Positions 1 through 9,258 of a stretch of DNA of 64,000 nt are shown in pieces. Positions within the stretch are counted from its first letter, which is position 1. Each line of letters starts with the position of its first letter. The notes below the pieces were generated by a model that was given only the letters and a program-made list of their open reading frames with translations, ran no database searches and was not told the origin of the DNA. This stretch comes from Pragia fontium DSM 5563 = ATCC 49100 (lineage in GTDB: Bacteria > Pseudomonadota > Gammaproteobacteria > Enterobacterales > Enterobacteriaceae). Made by a program: the position numbers and the translations under genes. The stretch lies in contig NZ_FOLW01000002.1 in NCBI RefSeq assembly GCF_900112475.1, positions 124,001-188,000 on the forward strand, written 5' to 3'.

Positions 1-287
1 TTGCCATTGAATATAGTGATGTATCGGTTATGCAAGTAATAATGGAAAGTGTTGATAAATAATATTACCATTCGTCTATTTTTGGTTTTTTATTCTGTAT
101 TTATGTGAAATGGCATTGGATTGATTTGATGCTGAGGAGTGAAATAAATTTTTCTATAGTATAAAACGGGTTAGATGAGGAGTGTTTAATATTTATCCTA
201 TCAGGATAGGAGATATTCTTATTGAGCCTAATATTAACGGTACATTTAGTACCGTTAATATTGTTGCGACTCTATAGTTATCCGTTA
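1..287. other. Intergenic region at the window edge
   Basis: No complete gene is visible. A reading frame open from the window edge ends with TAA at 60-62 and could be the last 19 codons of an upstream gene, but it is too short to recognise. Two palindromes follow: TCCTATC/GATAGGA at 196-211 and a long perfect hairpin at 230-262, listed separately. The rest is AT-rich. Confidence 0.4.
230..262 (-). terminator. Perfect 14-bp hairpin downstream of the ferritin/VIT1 gene
   Basis: The arms are 230-243 and 249-262, exact reverse complements around the 5-base loop ATTTA. It lies 25 bases past the stop of the minus-strand gene that begins at 1244. There is no strong T run after the stem on the minus strand, so termination is inferred from position and stem strength. 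Confidence 0.45.
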
Positions 288-1244
288 TCAGGCACTGCCA
301 ATAAATAGTCCTGTCGCAAATACCAGTAGTCCACCAACCACGACTTGGAATGCCGCTTGAAGTAATGGTGTGTCCATATAACGATTACGGATCCAGGAAA
401 TTGCTGCCAACTCAAACATCACCACAATGCCTGAGACAATCATGGCAGTCCAAAAGTCGCTAATCAGGAAGGGCAGGGTATGCCCCAAGCCACCTAGCGT
501 TGTCATAACGCCACAGGAGGCACCCCGCAGCCAAGGATTGCCCCGACCAGTTAATGAGCCATTGTCTGATACAGCTTCGGCAAATGCCATGGAAATCCCG
601 GCTCCAATGGAGGCTGCCATACCAACCAGAAAAGCCTGCCAACTATCTTTAGTGGCTAAAGCCGCTGCAAAAACCGGGGCCAGAGTCGAAACGGAGCCAT
701 CCATCAAGCCCGCAAGGGAAGGTTGGACTATCTGTAAGACAAACAGGCGATGGGCGGATTTTTTTTCTTTATCTTTCTCCGCCGGAGTCAGTAATTGTGA
801 TTCCAGCTGTTCGGCGCGTATTTGATGTCGATGCTCTTCTGCTGACAGGTCGTCCAATAATTGGCGAATCTGCGCATCGGTGGTTTTTTGAGCAGCCCGC
901 TCATAGAAACGCTGGGTTTCTATTTCCATAATTTCAGATTGCTTACGAACCTTTTCGATCCCCAGTGGCCGACTCAGCCAGATAGGTTTGCGCTCTACAA
1001 ATCCTTTCACGTCCTGACGACGAATCAGTGGAATATGATTGCCAAATTTTTCTTGATATAGCTTTAGGAGGCGATGACGGTGTCCATTCTCTTCCTTAGA
1101 CATGATGTCAAAAACTTTAGCTGAATTGGGGTAGGTTTCACGCAGGCCTTCGGCAAACTCTATATATATTCGGTGGTCTTCTTCTTCCAGTGAAATGGCA
1201 AGCGCCAGAATTTCTTGTTCAGACAGTTCGGAGAAGTCTTTCAT
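288..1244 (-). CDS. Ferritin-like/VIT1 fusion membrane protein (MbfA/erythrin-VIT family)
   Basis: This 318-residue protein joins a soluble four-helix ferritin-like domain (about residues 1-160) to a membrane VIT1/CCC1-type domain (about 170-318). The N-terminal half carries the iron-binding pattern of erythrins: acidic helices with EENGH and EEHRH, plus repeated IYIEFAE and RFYERAA segments. The C-terminal half has the GLMDGSVSTLAPVFAAAL segment typical of VIT1 transporters and several hydrophobic helices. The family is known from MbfA of Agrobacterium and Bradyrhizobium, an inner-membrane iron exporter. Iron or manganese efflux is therefore the likely job. GGAGG lies 4 bases before the ATG. 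It is transcribed in the same direction as acrAB but separated from it by a terminator. Confidence 0.82.
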   Translation of the reverse strand: MKDFSELSEQEILALAISLEEEDHRIYIEFAEGLRETYPNSAKVFDIMSKEENGHRHRLLKLYQEKFGNHIPLIRRQDVKGFVERKPIWLSRPLGIEKVRKQSEIMEIETQRFYERAAQKTTDAQIRQLLDDLSAEEHRHQIRAEQLESQLLTPAEKDKEKKSAHRLFVLQIVQPSLAGLMDGSVSTLAPVFAAALATKDSWQAFLVGMAASIGAGISMAFAEAVSDNGSLTGRGNPWLRGASCGVMTTLGGLGHTLPFLISDFWTAMIVSGIVVMFELAAISWIRNRYMDTPLLQAAFQVVVGGLLVFATGLFIGSA

Positions 1245-1307
1245 TATCCCTCCGGAAGGGTGGATATCTTCGGTTAGATAGAATATTAAACCCTTAATTG
1301 TATGTTG

Positions 1308-1340
1308 TAAAAGAATCAGGGCCGCATTATGCGGCCCTGA
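1308..1340 (-). terminator. Rho-independent terminator of acrAB
   Basis: A GC-rich hairpin (TCAGGGCCGCAT at 1316-1327 with ATGCGGCCCTGA at 1329-1340) is followed on the minus strand by TTCTTTT. It sits 25 bases after the acrB stop. Confidence 0.85.
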
Positions 1341-1364
1341 GAGGAAAGTTAAATGGTGATTAAC

Positions 1365-4300
1365 TTATGATTCGTGTTTCACTTCGTGTGCATGTTCAAT
1401 GTCTTCTCCGCGCTTACTGAAGCGACGACGAACCACAACAAAGAACACTGGTACAAAGAAGATGGCCAAGATGGTTGCACTAATCATACCACCCAGAACC
1501 CCGGTACCTACCGCGTTCTGAGAGCCGGAACCGGCACCACTGCTGATTGCCAGTGGCAATACGCCTAGCATAAAGGCAAGTGAAGTCATCAGGATTGGAC
1601 GTAAACGCATACGTACCGATTCTAACGTAGCCTCAATCAGACCTTTACCTTCTTTGTCCATCAGATCCTTGGCGAATTCTACGATTAGTATTGCGTTTTT
1701 CGCCGACAGACCTACGGTGGTTAACAAGCCTACAATGAAGTAAACGTCGTTCTCCATACCGCGCATCGTTGTGGTAACCAATGCACCAATAACACCAAGT
1801 GGAACAACCAGCATAACCGAGAACGGAATTGACCAGCTTTCATACAGAGCTGCCAGACACAGGAATACCACAATCAGAGAGATGGCATAAAGTGACGGTG
1901 CCTGGTTACCAGACAAACGTTCCTGATAGGACATACCGGTCCAGTCATAGCCAATGCCCGTCGGTAGCTTAGCGGCCAGCTCTTCCATCAGGTTCATTGC
2001 GTCACCGCTACTTTTCCCTGGCGCTGCCTGACCTAGGATTTCCATCGAAGGTAGGCCGTTATAACGCTCCAAACGTGGGGAACCAAATTCCCAATGGGCG
2101 GTAGAGAAAGCGGACATAGGAACCATTTGGTTATTGGCGCCGCGAACAAACCAGTTATTGATATCTTCCGGCATCATACGGAATGGTGCATCAGCCTGTA
2201 CGTAAACTTTCTTCACACGACCACGGTCGATGAAGTCGTTGACGTAAGAGCCACCAAGCGCTGTTGATAGCGTCTGGTTGATATCACTGATAGCAACACC
2301 TAATGCTTGGGCTTTCTCATGATCAATCGTTAGTTTGAACTGAGGTGTATCTTCCAGACCGTTAGGGCGTACGCCAACCAGCATATCAGGATGCTCAGCA
2401 ATCATTCCGAGCAATTGGTTACGGGCTTCCGTCAATTTCTCATGGCCTAAACCAGCTTGGTCAATGAGCTCAAAGTCAAAGCCTGAAGCACTACCCAGTT
2501 CAACGATTGCCGGCAGGTTAAAGGCAAAGACCAGACCGTCTTTAATTTGTGAGAATGCCTGACTCGCACGTCCCACAATGGCTGGCACTTTATTCTCTTC
2601 ACCAGAGCGCTGTCCCCAGTCTTTCAGACTGATAAACGCCAGACCGGTATTCTGACCTTGTCCACTGAAGCCGAATCCACCTACGGTAAACACAGAAACC
2701 ACATTATCTTTCTCTTTGGTCGTAAAGTAGTTACTGACTTCATCGAGAACTTTCTGGGTTCTTTCCTGAGTGGCACCTTGTGGCATTTGTACTGCGGTGA
2801 GGAATACCCCCTGATCTTCTTCTGGCAGGAATGAAGACGGCAGACGAATAAACAGTAATGCCATGCCAACAACCAGCACCAGATAAATCAGAATATAACG
2901 ACCAGTACTGCCTAAGATATTGGCAACGCTGTTGGTATAGTGGTGGGTGTTTTTTTCAAACATCTGGTTAAACCAACCAAAGAAACCAGTCTGAATGCCG
3001 TGGTCACCTTTTGGTACTGGCTTCAAAATCGTAGCACACAGGGCAGGGGTCAGAACCATTGCTACCAACACCGACAATACCATGGCGGAAACGATAGTAA
3101 TGGAGAACTGACGATAGATAGCCCCGGTTGAACCACCGAAGAAAGCCATAGGTACAAATACCGCGGATAGCACCAGCGCAATACCCACCAGTGCACCCTG
3201 AATTTGCCCCATTGATTTACGCGTAGCTTCTTTTGGTGGCAAACCTTCTTCCACCATGATCCGCTCAACGTTTTCTACTACCACGATGGCATCATCAACC
3301 AGTAAACCGATGGCGAGCACCATGGCGAACATCGTCAGGGTATTTATCGAGTAACCAAAGGCCGACAGGATAGCAAAGGTACCTAACAATACGACAGGAA
3401 CAGCCATTGTTGGAATCAAGGTGGCGCGCAGGTTTTGCAGGAACAGATACATAACCAGGAAAACCAGCATGATCGCTTCCAGCAACGTTTTTACTACTTC
3501 GCCAATTGAAATTTTAACAAAGGGTGTTGTGTCATAAGGGTAAACAATTTTTAGACCCGCTGGGAAGAATTTCTCCAGATTGGCTAACTCTGTTTTTACC
3601 CCTTTTGCTGTGTCTAGTGCGTTAGCACCGGTAGCCAGTTTAATACCTAAACCGGAAGCGGGTTTACCGTTAAAGCGGGCAACAATGTTATAGCTTTCAC
3701 CACCCAGTTCAATGGTGGCGACATCTTTCAGGCGTACCTGTGAACCATCGGGATTGATTTTCAGTAAAATCTCACCAAATTGTTCAGGCGTCTGTAGACG
3801 GGTTTGTACAATGATCGACGAGTTTAACTGCTGACCTTTTACCGGTGGTGTACCACCTAATTGGCCTGCAGCAATCTGGTTGTTTTGGATTCTAATTGCA
3901 TTATTTACGTCAATTGGTGTTAACGCATAATTGTTTAACTTATTAGGATCCAACCAAACGCGCATGGCATATTGTGAACCGAACAGTTGAACGTCACCTA
4001 CGCCAGAACTACGGCTAATTGGGTCCTTAATGTTAGAACCTACATAGTCCGCGATATCGTCCTGATTCATTGAACCATCTTCAGAAATAAAACCGGCAAC
4101 CATTAAGAAGCTGCTGGTAGCTTTCTGCACCCGGATCCCCATCTGCTGTACTTCTTGTGGCAGAAGAGGCGTTGCCAATTGCAGTTTGTTTTGCACTTGG
4201 ACCTGAGCGATATCCGGATCGGCGCTTGAATCAAACGTTAGGGTAATTGATGCGTTACCCGCCGAGTCACTGGTGGAAGACATATACATCAGTTTATCGA

Positions 4301-4514
4301 TACCGTTCATGTTCTGTTCGATAACCTGAGTTACGCTGTCTTGCACCGTTTTTGCATCCGCACCTGGGTAAGATGCAGAGATAGATACTGCCGGTGGTGC
4401 AATCGTTGGATATTGCGATACCGGTAGTTCTACAATTGCCAAGGCACCCGCCATCATAATAATGATGGAGATAACCCAGGCAAATATGGGGCGATCAATA
4501 AAAAATTTAGCCAT
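1365..4514 (-). CDS. acrB: Multidrug efflux RND transporter permease AcrB
   Basis: At 1049 residues this equals E. coli AcrB in length. It begins with the canonical [15 protein letters not shown] helix. The transmembrane proton-relay aspartates are present in [16 protein letters not shown] (residues about 407-408), and the partner lysine in [15 protein letters not shown] (about 940). The two large periplasmic porter regions between TM1-2 and TM7-8 are complete. AcrB is the proton-driven inner-membrane pump of the AcrAB-TolC complex and exports drugs, bile salts, dyes and detergents. It lies 19 bases downstream of acrA in the same operon, with divergent acrR beyond, exactly as in E. coli. The outer-membrane partner TolC is not in the window. 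Confidence 0.97.
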   Translation of the reverse strand: MAKFFIDRPIFAWVISIIIMMAGALAIVELPVSQYPTIAPPAVSISASYPGADAKTVQDSVTQVIEQNMNGIDKLMYMSSTSDSAGNASITLTFDSSADPDIAQVQVQNKLQLATPLLPQEVQQMGIRVQKATSSFLMVAGFISEDGSMNQDDIADYVGSNIKDPISRSSGVGDVQLFGSQYAMRVWLDPNKLNNYALTPIDVNNAIRIQNNQIAAGQLGGTPPVKGQQLNSSIIVQTRLQTPEQFGEILLKINPDGSQVRLKDVATIELGGESYNIVARFNGKPASGLGIKLATGANALDTAKGVKTELANLEKFFPAGLKIVYPYDTTPFVKISIGEVVKTLLEAIMLVFLVMYLFLQNLRATLIPTMAVPVVLLGTFAILSAFGYSINTLTMFAMVLAIGLLVDDAIVVVENVERIMVEEGLPPKEATRKSMGQIQGALVGIALVLSAVFVPMAFFGGSTGAIYRQFSITIVSAMVLSVLVAMVLTPALCATILKPVPKGDHGIQTGFFGWFNQMFEKNTHHYTNSVANILGSTGRYILIYLVLVVGMALLFIRLPSSFLPEEDQGVFLTAVQMPQGATQERTQKVLDEVSNYFTTKEKDNVVSVFTVGGFGFSGQGQNTGLAFISLKDWGQRSGEENKVPAIVGRASQAFSQIKDGLVFAFNLPAIVELGSASGFDFELIDQAGLGHEKLTEARNQLLGMIAEHPDMLVGVRPNGLEDTPQFKLTIDHEKAQALGVAISDINQTLSTALGGSYVNDFIDRGRVKKVYVQADAPFRMMPEDINNWFVRGANNQMVPMSAFSTAHWEFGSPRLERYNGLPSMEILGQAAPGKSSGDAMNLMEELAAKLPTGIGYDWTGMSYQERLSGNQAPSLYAISLIVVFLCLAALYESWSIPFSVMLVVPLGVIGALVTTTMRGMENDVYFIVGLLTTVGLSAKNAILIVEFAKDLMDKEGKGLIEATLESVRMRLRPILMTSLAFMLGVLPLAISSGAGSGSQNAVGTGVLGGMISATILAIFFVPVFFVVVRRRFSKRGEDIEHAHEVKHES

Positions 4515-4533
4515 CTGCTATACTCAATCTCGT

Positions 4534-5721
4534 TTATGATTTCGCCGCTGGTGCTGCTGCGTTAGATGCGTCATCTTTAGATTTTTCTACATACTCTTTA
4601 GCATTAACTGGTGCGCCCGGTCTGACTTTCTGTAAACCAGTAACAATCACGCGATCGCCCGGCTTCAGACCTTCAGTAACCAGCCAGTCACTGCCAATTG
4701 ACTGATTTGTGACAATAATGCGAGCTTCAACTTTATTGTCTGTATCAACAACCAGCGTAGTGGCTTCGCCGCGTTGGTTACGCGTAATCCCTTGTTGAGG
4801 AACCAGCATCGCGTCAGGTTTAATGCCTTGCTCAACGCGAGCACGGACAAACATACCTGGCAGCAGCTCGTTATTCGGGTTAGGGAAAACGGCACGCAGA
4901 GTAATAGAACCGGTCGTTTCATCAACGGTGACATCTTCAAACTCTAATGTACCTTTTTGTTGATATTCCATACCGTTGTTGAGCAGCAGGGTGACAGCAG
5001 CCTTGCTCTCTTTCTTTAGTGAACCATTCGCTAACTGTTGCTTTAGGCTTAAGTAATCATTACTGGACTGAGTAACATCAACGTAGATCGGATCAAGCTG
5101 TTGTACTGTCGCCAGTGCAGTTGCTTGATTCGCGTTAACCAGTGCGCCTTCAGTGACGTTAGATTTACCAATTCGACCGCTGATAGGCGATTGAACTTTG
5201 GTGTATTCAAGATTAATCCGCGCAGTTTCTACTGCGGCTTTTGCCGCCTGAACCCCGGCATTGGCCTGACTGGCATTGGCGACAGCTGTATCGTAATCCT
5301 GACGGCTGATAAAGTTAGTACCAAGCAGTGGCTTATAACGTTTTACCGTCAGGTTCATGATATTGGCACTAGCCTGTGCTTTTGACAGCTCAGCTACCGC
5401 ACTATCATAAGTTGCCTGATAGGTTGCCGGGTCGATCTGATACAGCGATTGATTGGCATCAATCATGCCGCCTTCAACAAACTGGCGTTTAAGTACAATC
5501 CCGCTTACCTGTGGACGAACTTCCGCAATGCGAAAAGCTGAGGTCCTTCCTGGGAGCTCTGTAGTGATATTGACTGGTTGTGTCTTAACTGTTACAACTT
5601 CAACTTCTGGAGCTGCTCGTTGGGCACCTTCATTGGATTTATTATCGCATCCTACGAGTACTAAACCGCTTGAAAGCATTAGCACCGCTGCCAGAGGCAT
5701 AACCCCTCTGTTTCTACTCAT
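4534..5721 (-). CDS. acrA: Multidrug efflux periplasmic adaptor AcrA
   Basis: This 395-residue membrane-fusion protein starts with a lipoprotein signal ending in LVGC (Cys at about 25), so it should be lipid-anchored to the inner membrane facing the periplasm. It shows the order expected of the family: a barrel-sandwich/lipoyl segment (ITTELPGRTSAF), an alpha-helical hairpin rich in Ala and Gln (about 100-170), the closing lipoyl half (SPISGRIGKS) and a membrane-proximal domain. It links AcrB to the outer-membrane channel. GAGG lies 8 bases before the ATG. The tail is Ala/Lys-rich as in E. coli AcrA. Confidence 0.96.
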   Translation of the reverse strand: MSRNRGVMPLAAVLMLSSGLVLVGCDNKSNEGAQRAAPEVEVVTVKTQPVNITTELPGRTSAFRIAEVRPQVSGIVLKRQFVEGGMIDANQSLYQIDPATYQATYDSAVAELSKAQASANIMNLTVKRYKPLLGTNFISRQDYDTAVANASQANAGVQAAKAAVETARINLEYTKVQSPISGRIGKSNVTEGALVNANQATALATVQQLDPIYVDVTQSSNDYLSLKQQLANGSLKKESKAAVTLLLNNGMEYQQKGTLEFEDVTVDETTGSITLRAVFPNPNNELLPGMFVRARVEQGIKPDAMLVPQQGITRNQRGEATTLVVDTDNKVEARIIVTNQSIGSDWLVTEGLKPGDRVIVTGLQKVRPGAPVNAKEYVEKSKDDASNAAAPAAKS

Positions 5722-5802
5722 AGATCAACCTCAAGTTTTCAATATCAGTTACCGTCATTGATAATACTTTGGTAACTACACAGTTTTTTCAAAATGTTAG
5801 CG

Positions 5803-5811
5803 TGCTATAAT
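5803..5811 (+). promoter_or_regulatory. Extended -10 of the acrR promoter
   Basis: TGCTATAAT is a perfect extended -10 hexamer, and its last base is the first base of the AcrR operator. The -35 region is poor, as is common with extended -10 promoters. Transcription would start within the operator, which suggests autorepression. Confidence 0.6.
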
Positions 5812-5834
5812 ACAAACATTCATGTATGTATGTA
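5811..5834. promoter_or_regulatory. AcrR operator
   Basis: A 24-base imperfect palindrome, TACAAACATT-CATG-TATGTATGTA, has the same length, core and place as the E. coli AcrR operator (TACATACATT and AATGTATGTA arms). It lies between divergent acrA and acrR, so one site can repress both. Confidence 0.85.
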
Positions 5835-5872
5835 AGCCATTACAAGACGCACCGCACATAAAGCATAAAATT

Positions 5873-6550
5873 ATGGGTCGTAAAACTAAACAAGCATCCC
5901 TGGAAACTCGACAGCAAATTCTCGATGCTGCAATGCAAGAATTTGCCCGTAGGGGAGTATCCAGCACATCACTCAATGATATAGCCCTGGCAGCAGGTGT
6001 TACCCGGGGTGCTATATACTGGCACTTTAAAAATAAAGTCGATATTTTCAATGCAATGTGGACCCAAGTAGAGTCTAGCATTGATGACGTTGAGCTGCGA
6101 TACAGAAATCAATTCCCGTCCGAACCGCTGTCAGCCTTACGTCAGACGATGATCTATGTTCTCCAAACCACGGTTACCGACCCGCGTCGCAGAACTTTGC
6201 TAGGGATACTATTTCACAAATGTGAGTTTGTCGGAGATTTAGTCTCATTACAACAAATTCATCAATCTTTATACCTTGAGAATTATGAGCGAATCGAAAA
6301 GATATTGCGCTTATGCATCGAATATAAGCAATTGGATAAAGATTTAGATATCCGTCTTGCTGCGATTACGTTACGGGCATATATTTGTGGCTTGATAGAA
6401 AACTGGCTTTTTATGCCAGAGGCTTATCCGTTAGAGACAGATGCCACCCGTTTGGTTGACGCTTTTATTGAACTGCTAAAGTATGGTTTGATGATGCGTA
6501 AAACGTGTCAGGTTCAGTCAGTGGAAGTCAGTCAAACAATAGGAAATTAG
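5873..6550 (+). CDS. acrR: TetR-family repressor AcrR
   Basis: The 225-residue repressor is chosen to start at MGRKTKQASLETRQ, matching E. coli AcrR (MARKTKQ); an upstream in-frame ATG at 5822 lies within the operator and is unlikely. The N-terminal helix-turn-helix (about residues 31-52) contains TSLNDIALAAGVTRGAIYWHF, the TetR signature. The C-terminal domain binds drugs and releases DNA. It represses acrAB and itself through the palindrome just upstream. The stop codon is 2 bases before the DsrE-like gene, so the two are probably co-transcribed. Confidence 0.95.
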   Translation: MGRKTKQASLETRQQILDAAMQEFARRGVSSTSLNDIALAAGVTRGAIYWHFKNKVDIFNAMWTQVESSIDDVELRYRNQFPSEPLSALRQTMIYVLQTTVTDPRRRTLLGILFHKCEFVGDLVSLQQIHQSLYLENYERIEKILRLCIEYKQLDKDLDIRLAAITLRAYICGLIENWLFMPEAYPLETDATRLVDAFIELLKYGLMMRKTCQVQSVEVSQTIGN

Positions 6551-6552
6551 AG

Positions 6553-6906
6553 ATGCAAAAAGTATTGGTTATTGCAAATGGTGCTCCCTACGGCAGTGAA
6601 TTACTGTTTAACGCCTTACGGTTATCGATTGCTATCAGAGAGCAATCTGCGGATTGCGAGCTGAAGGTTTTTTTGATGTCCGACGCGGTGAGCGCTGGAA
6701 TTCGTGGGCATAAACCACATGAAGGCTATAACCTACAGCAAATGTTGGAAATTCTGACTGCCCAGAACGTAGTGGTCAAACTTTGTAAGACCTGCACTGA
6801 TGGCAGAGGAATCAGCACGCTTCCTTTAATTGACGGCGTTGAGATAGGAACGCTGGTTGAGTTGGCACAGTGGACTTTGGCGGCGGATAAAGTTCTGACT
6901 TTCTGA
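6553..6906 (+). CDS. DsrE/YchN-like sulfur-relay family protein
   Basis: A 117-residue cytoplasmic protein of the DsrE/DsrF fold: the start KVLVIANGAPYGSE is the usual nucleotide-binding-like beta strand, and a CKTC motif (Cys78, Cys81) sits where family members carry reactive cysteines. E. coli YchN is the closest type known to me. The ATG at 6553 follows a GAAATTAGAG ribosome site and comes 2 bases after acrR; a longer in-frame start at 6505 would overlap acrR. A role in persulfide transfer or redox sensing is an inference from the family. Nothing in the sequence ties it to efflux except the shared operon. Confidence 0.75.
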   Translation: MQKVLVIANGAPYGSELLFNALRLSIAIREQSADCELKVFLMSDAVSAGIRGHKPHEGYNLQQMLEILTAQNVVVKLCKTCTDGRGISTLPLIDGVEIGTLVELAQWTLAADKVLTF

Positions 6907-6941
6907 TTAGTTAACCTACACCACAATCGCAGGGACTGCTG

Positions 6942-7487
6942 ATGAAGAATGTATCAAGAGTTGGTAAATCGATAGTTAGCACCTTAATACATATGCTGAT
7001 TGTGTTGTTAGTTGTGTTACCGCTGTGCAGTCAGATATTGGCGTTTTTTTGCCTGCTTCTTTTTGATTCCAGCAGTTGGTTTAGCCGCGATTTAACCTTT
7101 CACTCCAATCTTATGGTCAGCCGTGAAGGGTTATTAACTCTGACGCTTTGGTTTTGTTTAGCCGTTTTCTGTTTTGGCATGCTGATGATGGGAAATCTGT
7201 ATGGTAAATATGCCGCATTACCCACCAACCAACGACTGCGCTATATCCCTTTCTTGATATTGATTGTTTACACTGTGGGTATTGGAGCCGTGATATTTTT
7301 TGCCTCGGGGGATAAGATTTTGGGGCATCAGCAGAGCGACTTTGTTTTTGTTGCGTTGATGCCTTTCTTTTGGATCGAAGCCTTTTTACGCCAACCCTAT
7401 TGGCTACCGCTGATGGCTTTTCTAACCTACAGCCTGTTTACCGTTGGCGTATTTTCGGGGAGCCGACGGCAACAGGAGCCGAGATAG
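6942..7487 (+). CDS. Unrecognised inner-membrane protein with about four helices
   Basis: I do not recognise this 181-residue protein. It has hydrophobic stretches at about residues 12-40, 62-85, 97-120 and 140-170, with a basic tail (SRRQQEPR). That layout suggests a small integral inner-membrane protein with both ends in the cytoplasm. The start ATG follows CAGGGACTGCTG, an acceptable ribosome site. It lies 35 bases after the DsrE-like gene and may belong to the acrR operon. The stop is only one base from the stop of convergent ybaM. In E. coli the large channel gene mscK occupies this slot; this protein is too short to be MscK. Confidence 0.6.
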   Translation: MKNVSRVGKSIVSTLIHMLIVLLVVLPLCSQILAFFCLLLFDSSSWFSRDLTFHSNLMVSREGLLTLTLWFCLAVFCFGMLMMGNLYGKYAALPTNQRLRYIPFLILIVYTVGIGAVIFFASGDKILGHQQSDFVFVALMPFFWIEAFLRQPYWLPLMAFLTYSLFTVGVFSGSRRQQEPR

Positions 7488-7488
7488 T

Positions 7489-7650
7489 TTATTGCTGGGG
7501 ATTATCCAATGCATCGACTTTCTTAATAAAATCTCGTTCTACAATCTTCAACGCGGTTAATACTGTGCGTGGATCGATTTCGCTGGTCTCCAACAGGTAA
7601 ATTAAATCAACCGCCAATGTGATTTCTACCGGTTCTTGTTCTTGTGCCAT
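7489..7650 (-). CDS. ybaM: YbaM family small protein (DUF2496)
   Basis: This 53-residue ORF begins MAQEQEPVEITLAVDLIYLL and continues with TVLTALKIVERDFIKK. The pattern and length match E. coli YbaM (also 53 residues, LAVDLIVLLE and VLRALDIVKRDYEKK). In E. coli ybaM is the neighbour of priC, as here, apart from an intervening pseudogene. YbaM has been linked genetically to priC-dependent replication restart (also called PriM); I treat that as family knowledge only. No membrane segment or signal is present; the protein is acidic and probably helical. Confidence 0.85.
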   Translation of the reverse strand: MAQEQEPVEITLAVDLIYLLETSEIDPRTVLTALKIVERDFIKKVDALDNPQQ

Positions 7651-7697
7651 GATGAATACCTTAGTGGAATAATGTTGAATAGGGCATATTACCTGAT

Positions 7698-7979
7698 TTA
7701 TTGAATAACGGTCACTTCTTGATAGCGATAATTGACACCATGTAGAGGACGAATCAATACGGTGTAGTCAGGTTGAGCTCAATCATTTTACGTAATTTGG
7801 AAATATACCGATCCAGCGTACGGCTATTGGCCAGATGATCGACGTCCGAAATGGAGGCAAACAGCGTATCTCGGTTGACGACCTGATTTTTAGGTGGTGT
7901 TCCGTCATGATTGATGAATGACTTTTTGAGTCGTTTGTTAAATGCATAAACATATAACTTATATAACTGAACGTTGTTT
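7698..7979 (-). pseudogene. Frameshifted remnant of a winged-helix (OmpR/CadC-type) regulator
   Basis: Reading the minus strand from about 7979, an open frame gives NQVVNRDTLFASI, then SRTLDRYISKLRKMIE, and ends at a TGA. Shifting frame just before that stop continues it with VLIRPLHGVNYRY and a final TAA at 7698-7700. This is the end of an OmpR-type DNA-binding domain: the recognition-helix pattern N-RTLD-YIS-LRK, then the wing (VLIRPLHGVNYRY). The N-terminal part of any such protein is absent; the sequence runs straight into the priC stop. One base lost near 7765-7775 explains the frameshift. I infer a decayed regulator gene. Confidence 0.7.
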
Positions 7980-7988
7980 TTGCCTTGG

Positions 7989-8525
7989 TTACATGCCAGT
8001 TTCCCGACGTTCTATTTGTTTCTCTATTCTTTTTAGTGCCTGTCGACAGCGCATTAAACGGCCTTCCAGCGCTGCCAGCTCTTTCTGTATTTGTTGTTGA
8101 GCCGTGAGGGTGGTTTGTTGAATCAACTGATGTTCTTTGTCGCGTAGCATTTCTTGTAACCGACGCTCGTAGTCCTGATGCTGGGCTAACGTCTGGTAAA
8201 TATCGCTGCTGGATTTCACCACCGTGGTATTTTGCTCACGGATTTTGAGCGTCGCTAATTCACGCTGTAGGGCGGTAATTTGCGCCACAATACGTTCAGC
8301 TAAAAACGCCACCTGCTGCTGGCGTTGATTTTCTACTTCCTGTTTAAGCTGAATGAGATTTTTTTCTACTTCAGTCAGGTAATGACTCAGGCGAGAGTCA
8401 CGCTGATTAAACAGCTGGCTGTCAAATCGCGGTTGCATAGCTGCGGTCGCTGGCGTGTTCGCTATGCTTTCCGCCAACTGTTGCACCTGCTGTTGTAAAA
8501 CCTGTAATAAAGCGCCAGTGTTCAT
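7989..8525 (-). CDS. priC: Primosomal replication protein PriC
   Basis: A 178-residue, almost wholly helical protein rich in Gln, Glu and Arg. It matches E. coli PriC in length (175) and in segments such as ARFD-like QPRFDSQLFNQRDSRL, VAFLAERIVAQI, HQDYERRLQEML and the final RLMRCRQALKRIEKQIERRE. PriC binds single-stranded DNA and SSB at stalled forks and helps load DnaB without PriA. The neighbours are ybaM downstream (beyond the pseudogene) and ybaN divergent upstream, the E. coli order. Confidence 0.9.
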   Translation of the reverse strand: MNTGALLQVLQQQVQQLAESIANTPATAAMQPRFDSQLFNQRDSRLSHYLTEVEKNLIQLKQEVENQRQQQVAFLAERIVAQITALQRELATLKIREQNTTVVKSSSDIYQTLAQHQDYERRLQEMLRDKEHQLIQQTTLTAQQQIQKELAALEGRLMRCRQALKRIEKQIERRETGM

Positions 8526-8725
8526 GGGCGTTCCTGATAAAGTAAAATTCTCAACGGAAAATCATTCCGGCGCTATTTGCCAGTGCATCTTATAACAGGC
8601 GGAGTTCGAATAGAAACGACAACGTCCGTTTTGCGGTGTGACTACCATTAAATGATTATCGTTATTAGCCACACAGGACTTTTTTTGATTACACTAACCA
8701 ATAAGCTTTAACGGTGTGCGCTGCT

Positions 8726-9106
8726 ATGTATAGATTATTACTTCTGGCTTTGGGATGGTTAGCGATGGCATTAGCCTGTCTGGGGGCGGTATTGCCCATT
8801 TTGCCGACGACGCCGTTTCTGCTGTTGGCTGCCTGGTGTTTTGCCCGTTCATCGCCGCGTTTTCATGATTGGCTGCTATATCGTTCATGGTTTGGTCCTT
8901 ATTTGCGTCATTGGCAAACCTATCGTGGTTTACCACCAGGCGCGAAAAGCAAAGCCATTATTATGATTATTCTGACTTTTTCCCTATCGCTCTGGTTGGT
9001 GTCACTGCTGTGGGTGAGGGTTTTGTTGCTGGTCATTTTGTTGATTTTACTTATCTTTATGTTACGTTTGCCGGTTATTGATCCGCAGCAACAAAAGAAA
9101 CAGTAA
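8726..9106 (+). CDS. ybaN: YbaN family inner-membrane protein (DUF454)
   Basis: A 126-residue membrane protein with a hydrophobic N-terminal hairpin, the family signature LPTTPFLLLAAWCFARSSPR, then LLYRSWFGPYL and two closely spaced C-terminal helices. It aligns end to end with E. coli YbaN (125 residues, MQRIILIIIGWLA). The start at ATG 8726 gives that match; an in-frame GTG lies at 8714. Function is unknown in the family. It is divergent from priC and upstream of apt, as in E. coli. Confidence 0.88.
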   Translation: MYRLLLLALGWLAMALACLGAVLPILPTTPFLLLAAWCFARSSPRFHDWLLYRSWFGPYLRHWQTYRGLPPGAKSKAIIMIILTFSLSLWLVSLLWVRVLLLVILLILLIFMLRLPVIDPQQQKKQ

Positions 9107-9258
9107 TTCACTTATAGTGACAACTAGCGGTTGCATTTCTGGCGGGCTTTGCATAGATTTGAGCGTTTTTCGCTGGTGGCGTCGCGTTATTGCGTAAAGG
9201 AATAAACGTCAGGCATCTGCGTCTTGGAATAGACCCGTTGTTTAATCAGGTACACATT

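Noticed and set aside
5822..5872. Upstream in-frame start for acrR
   Set aside because: It lies inside the operator and would add 17 residues not found in AcrR proteins; the ATG at 5873 matches the family start.
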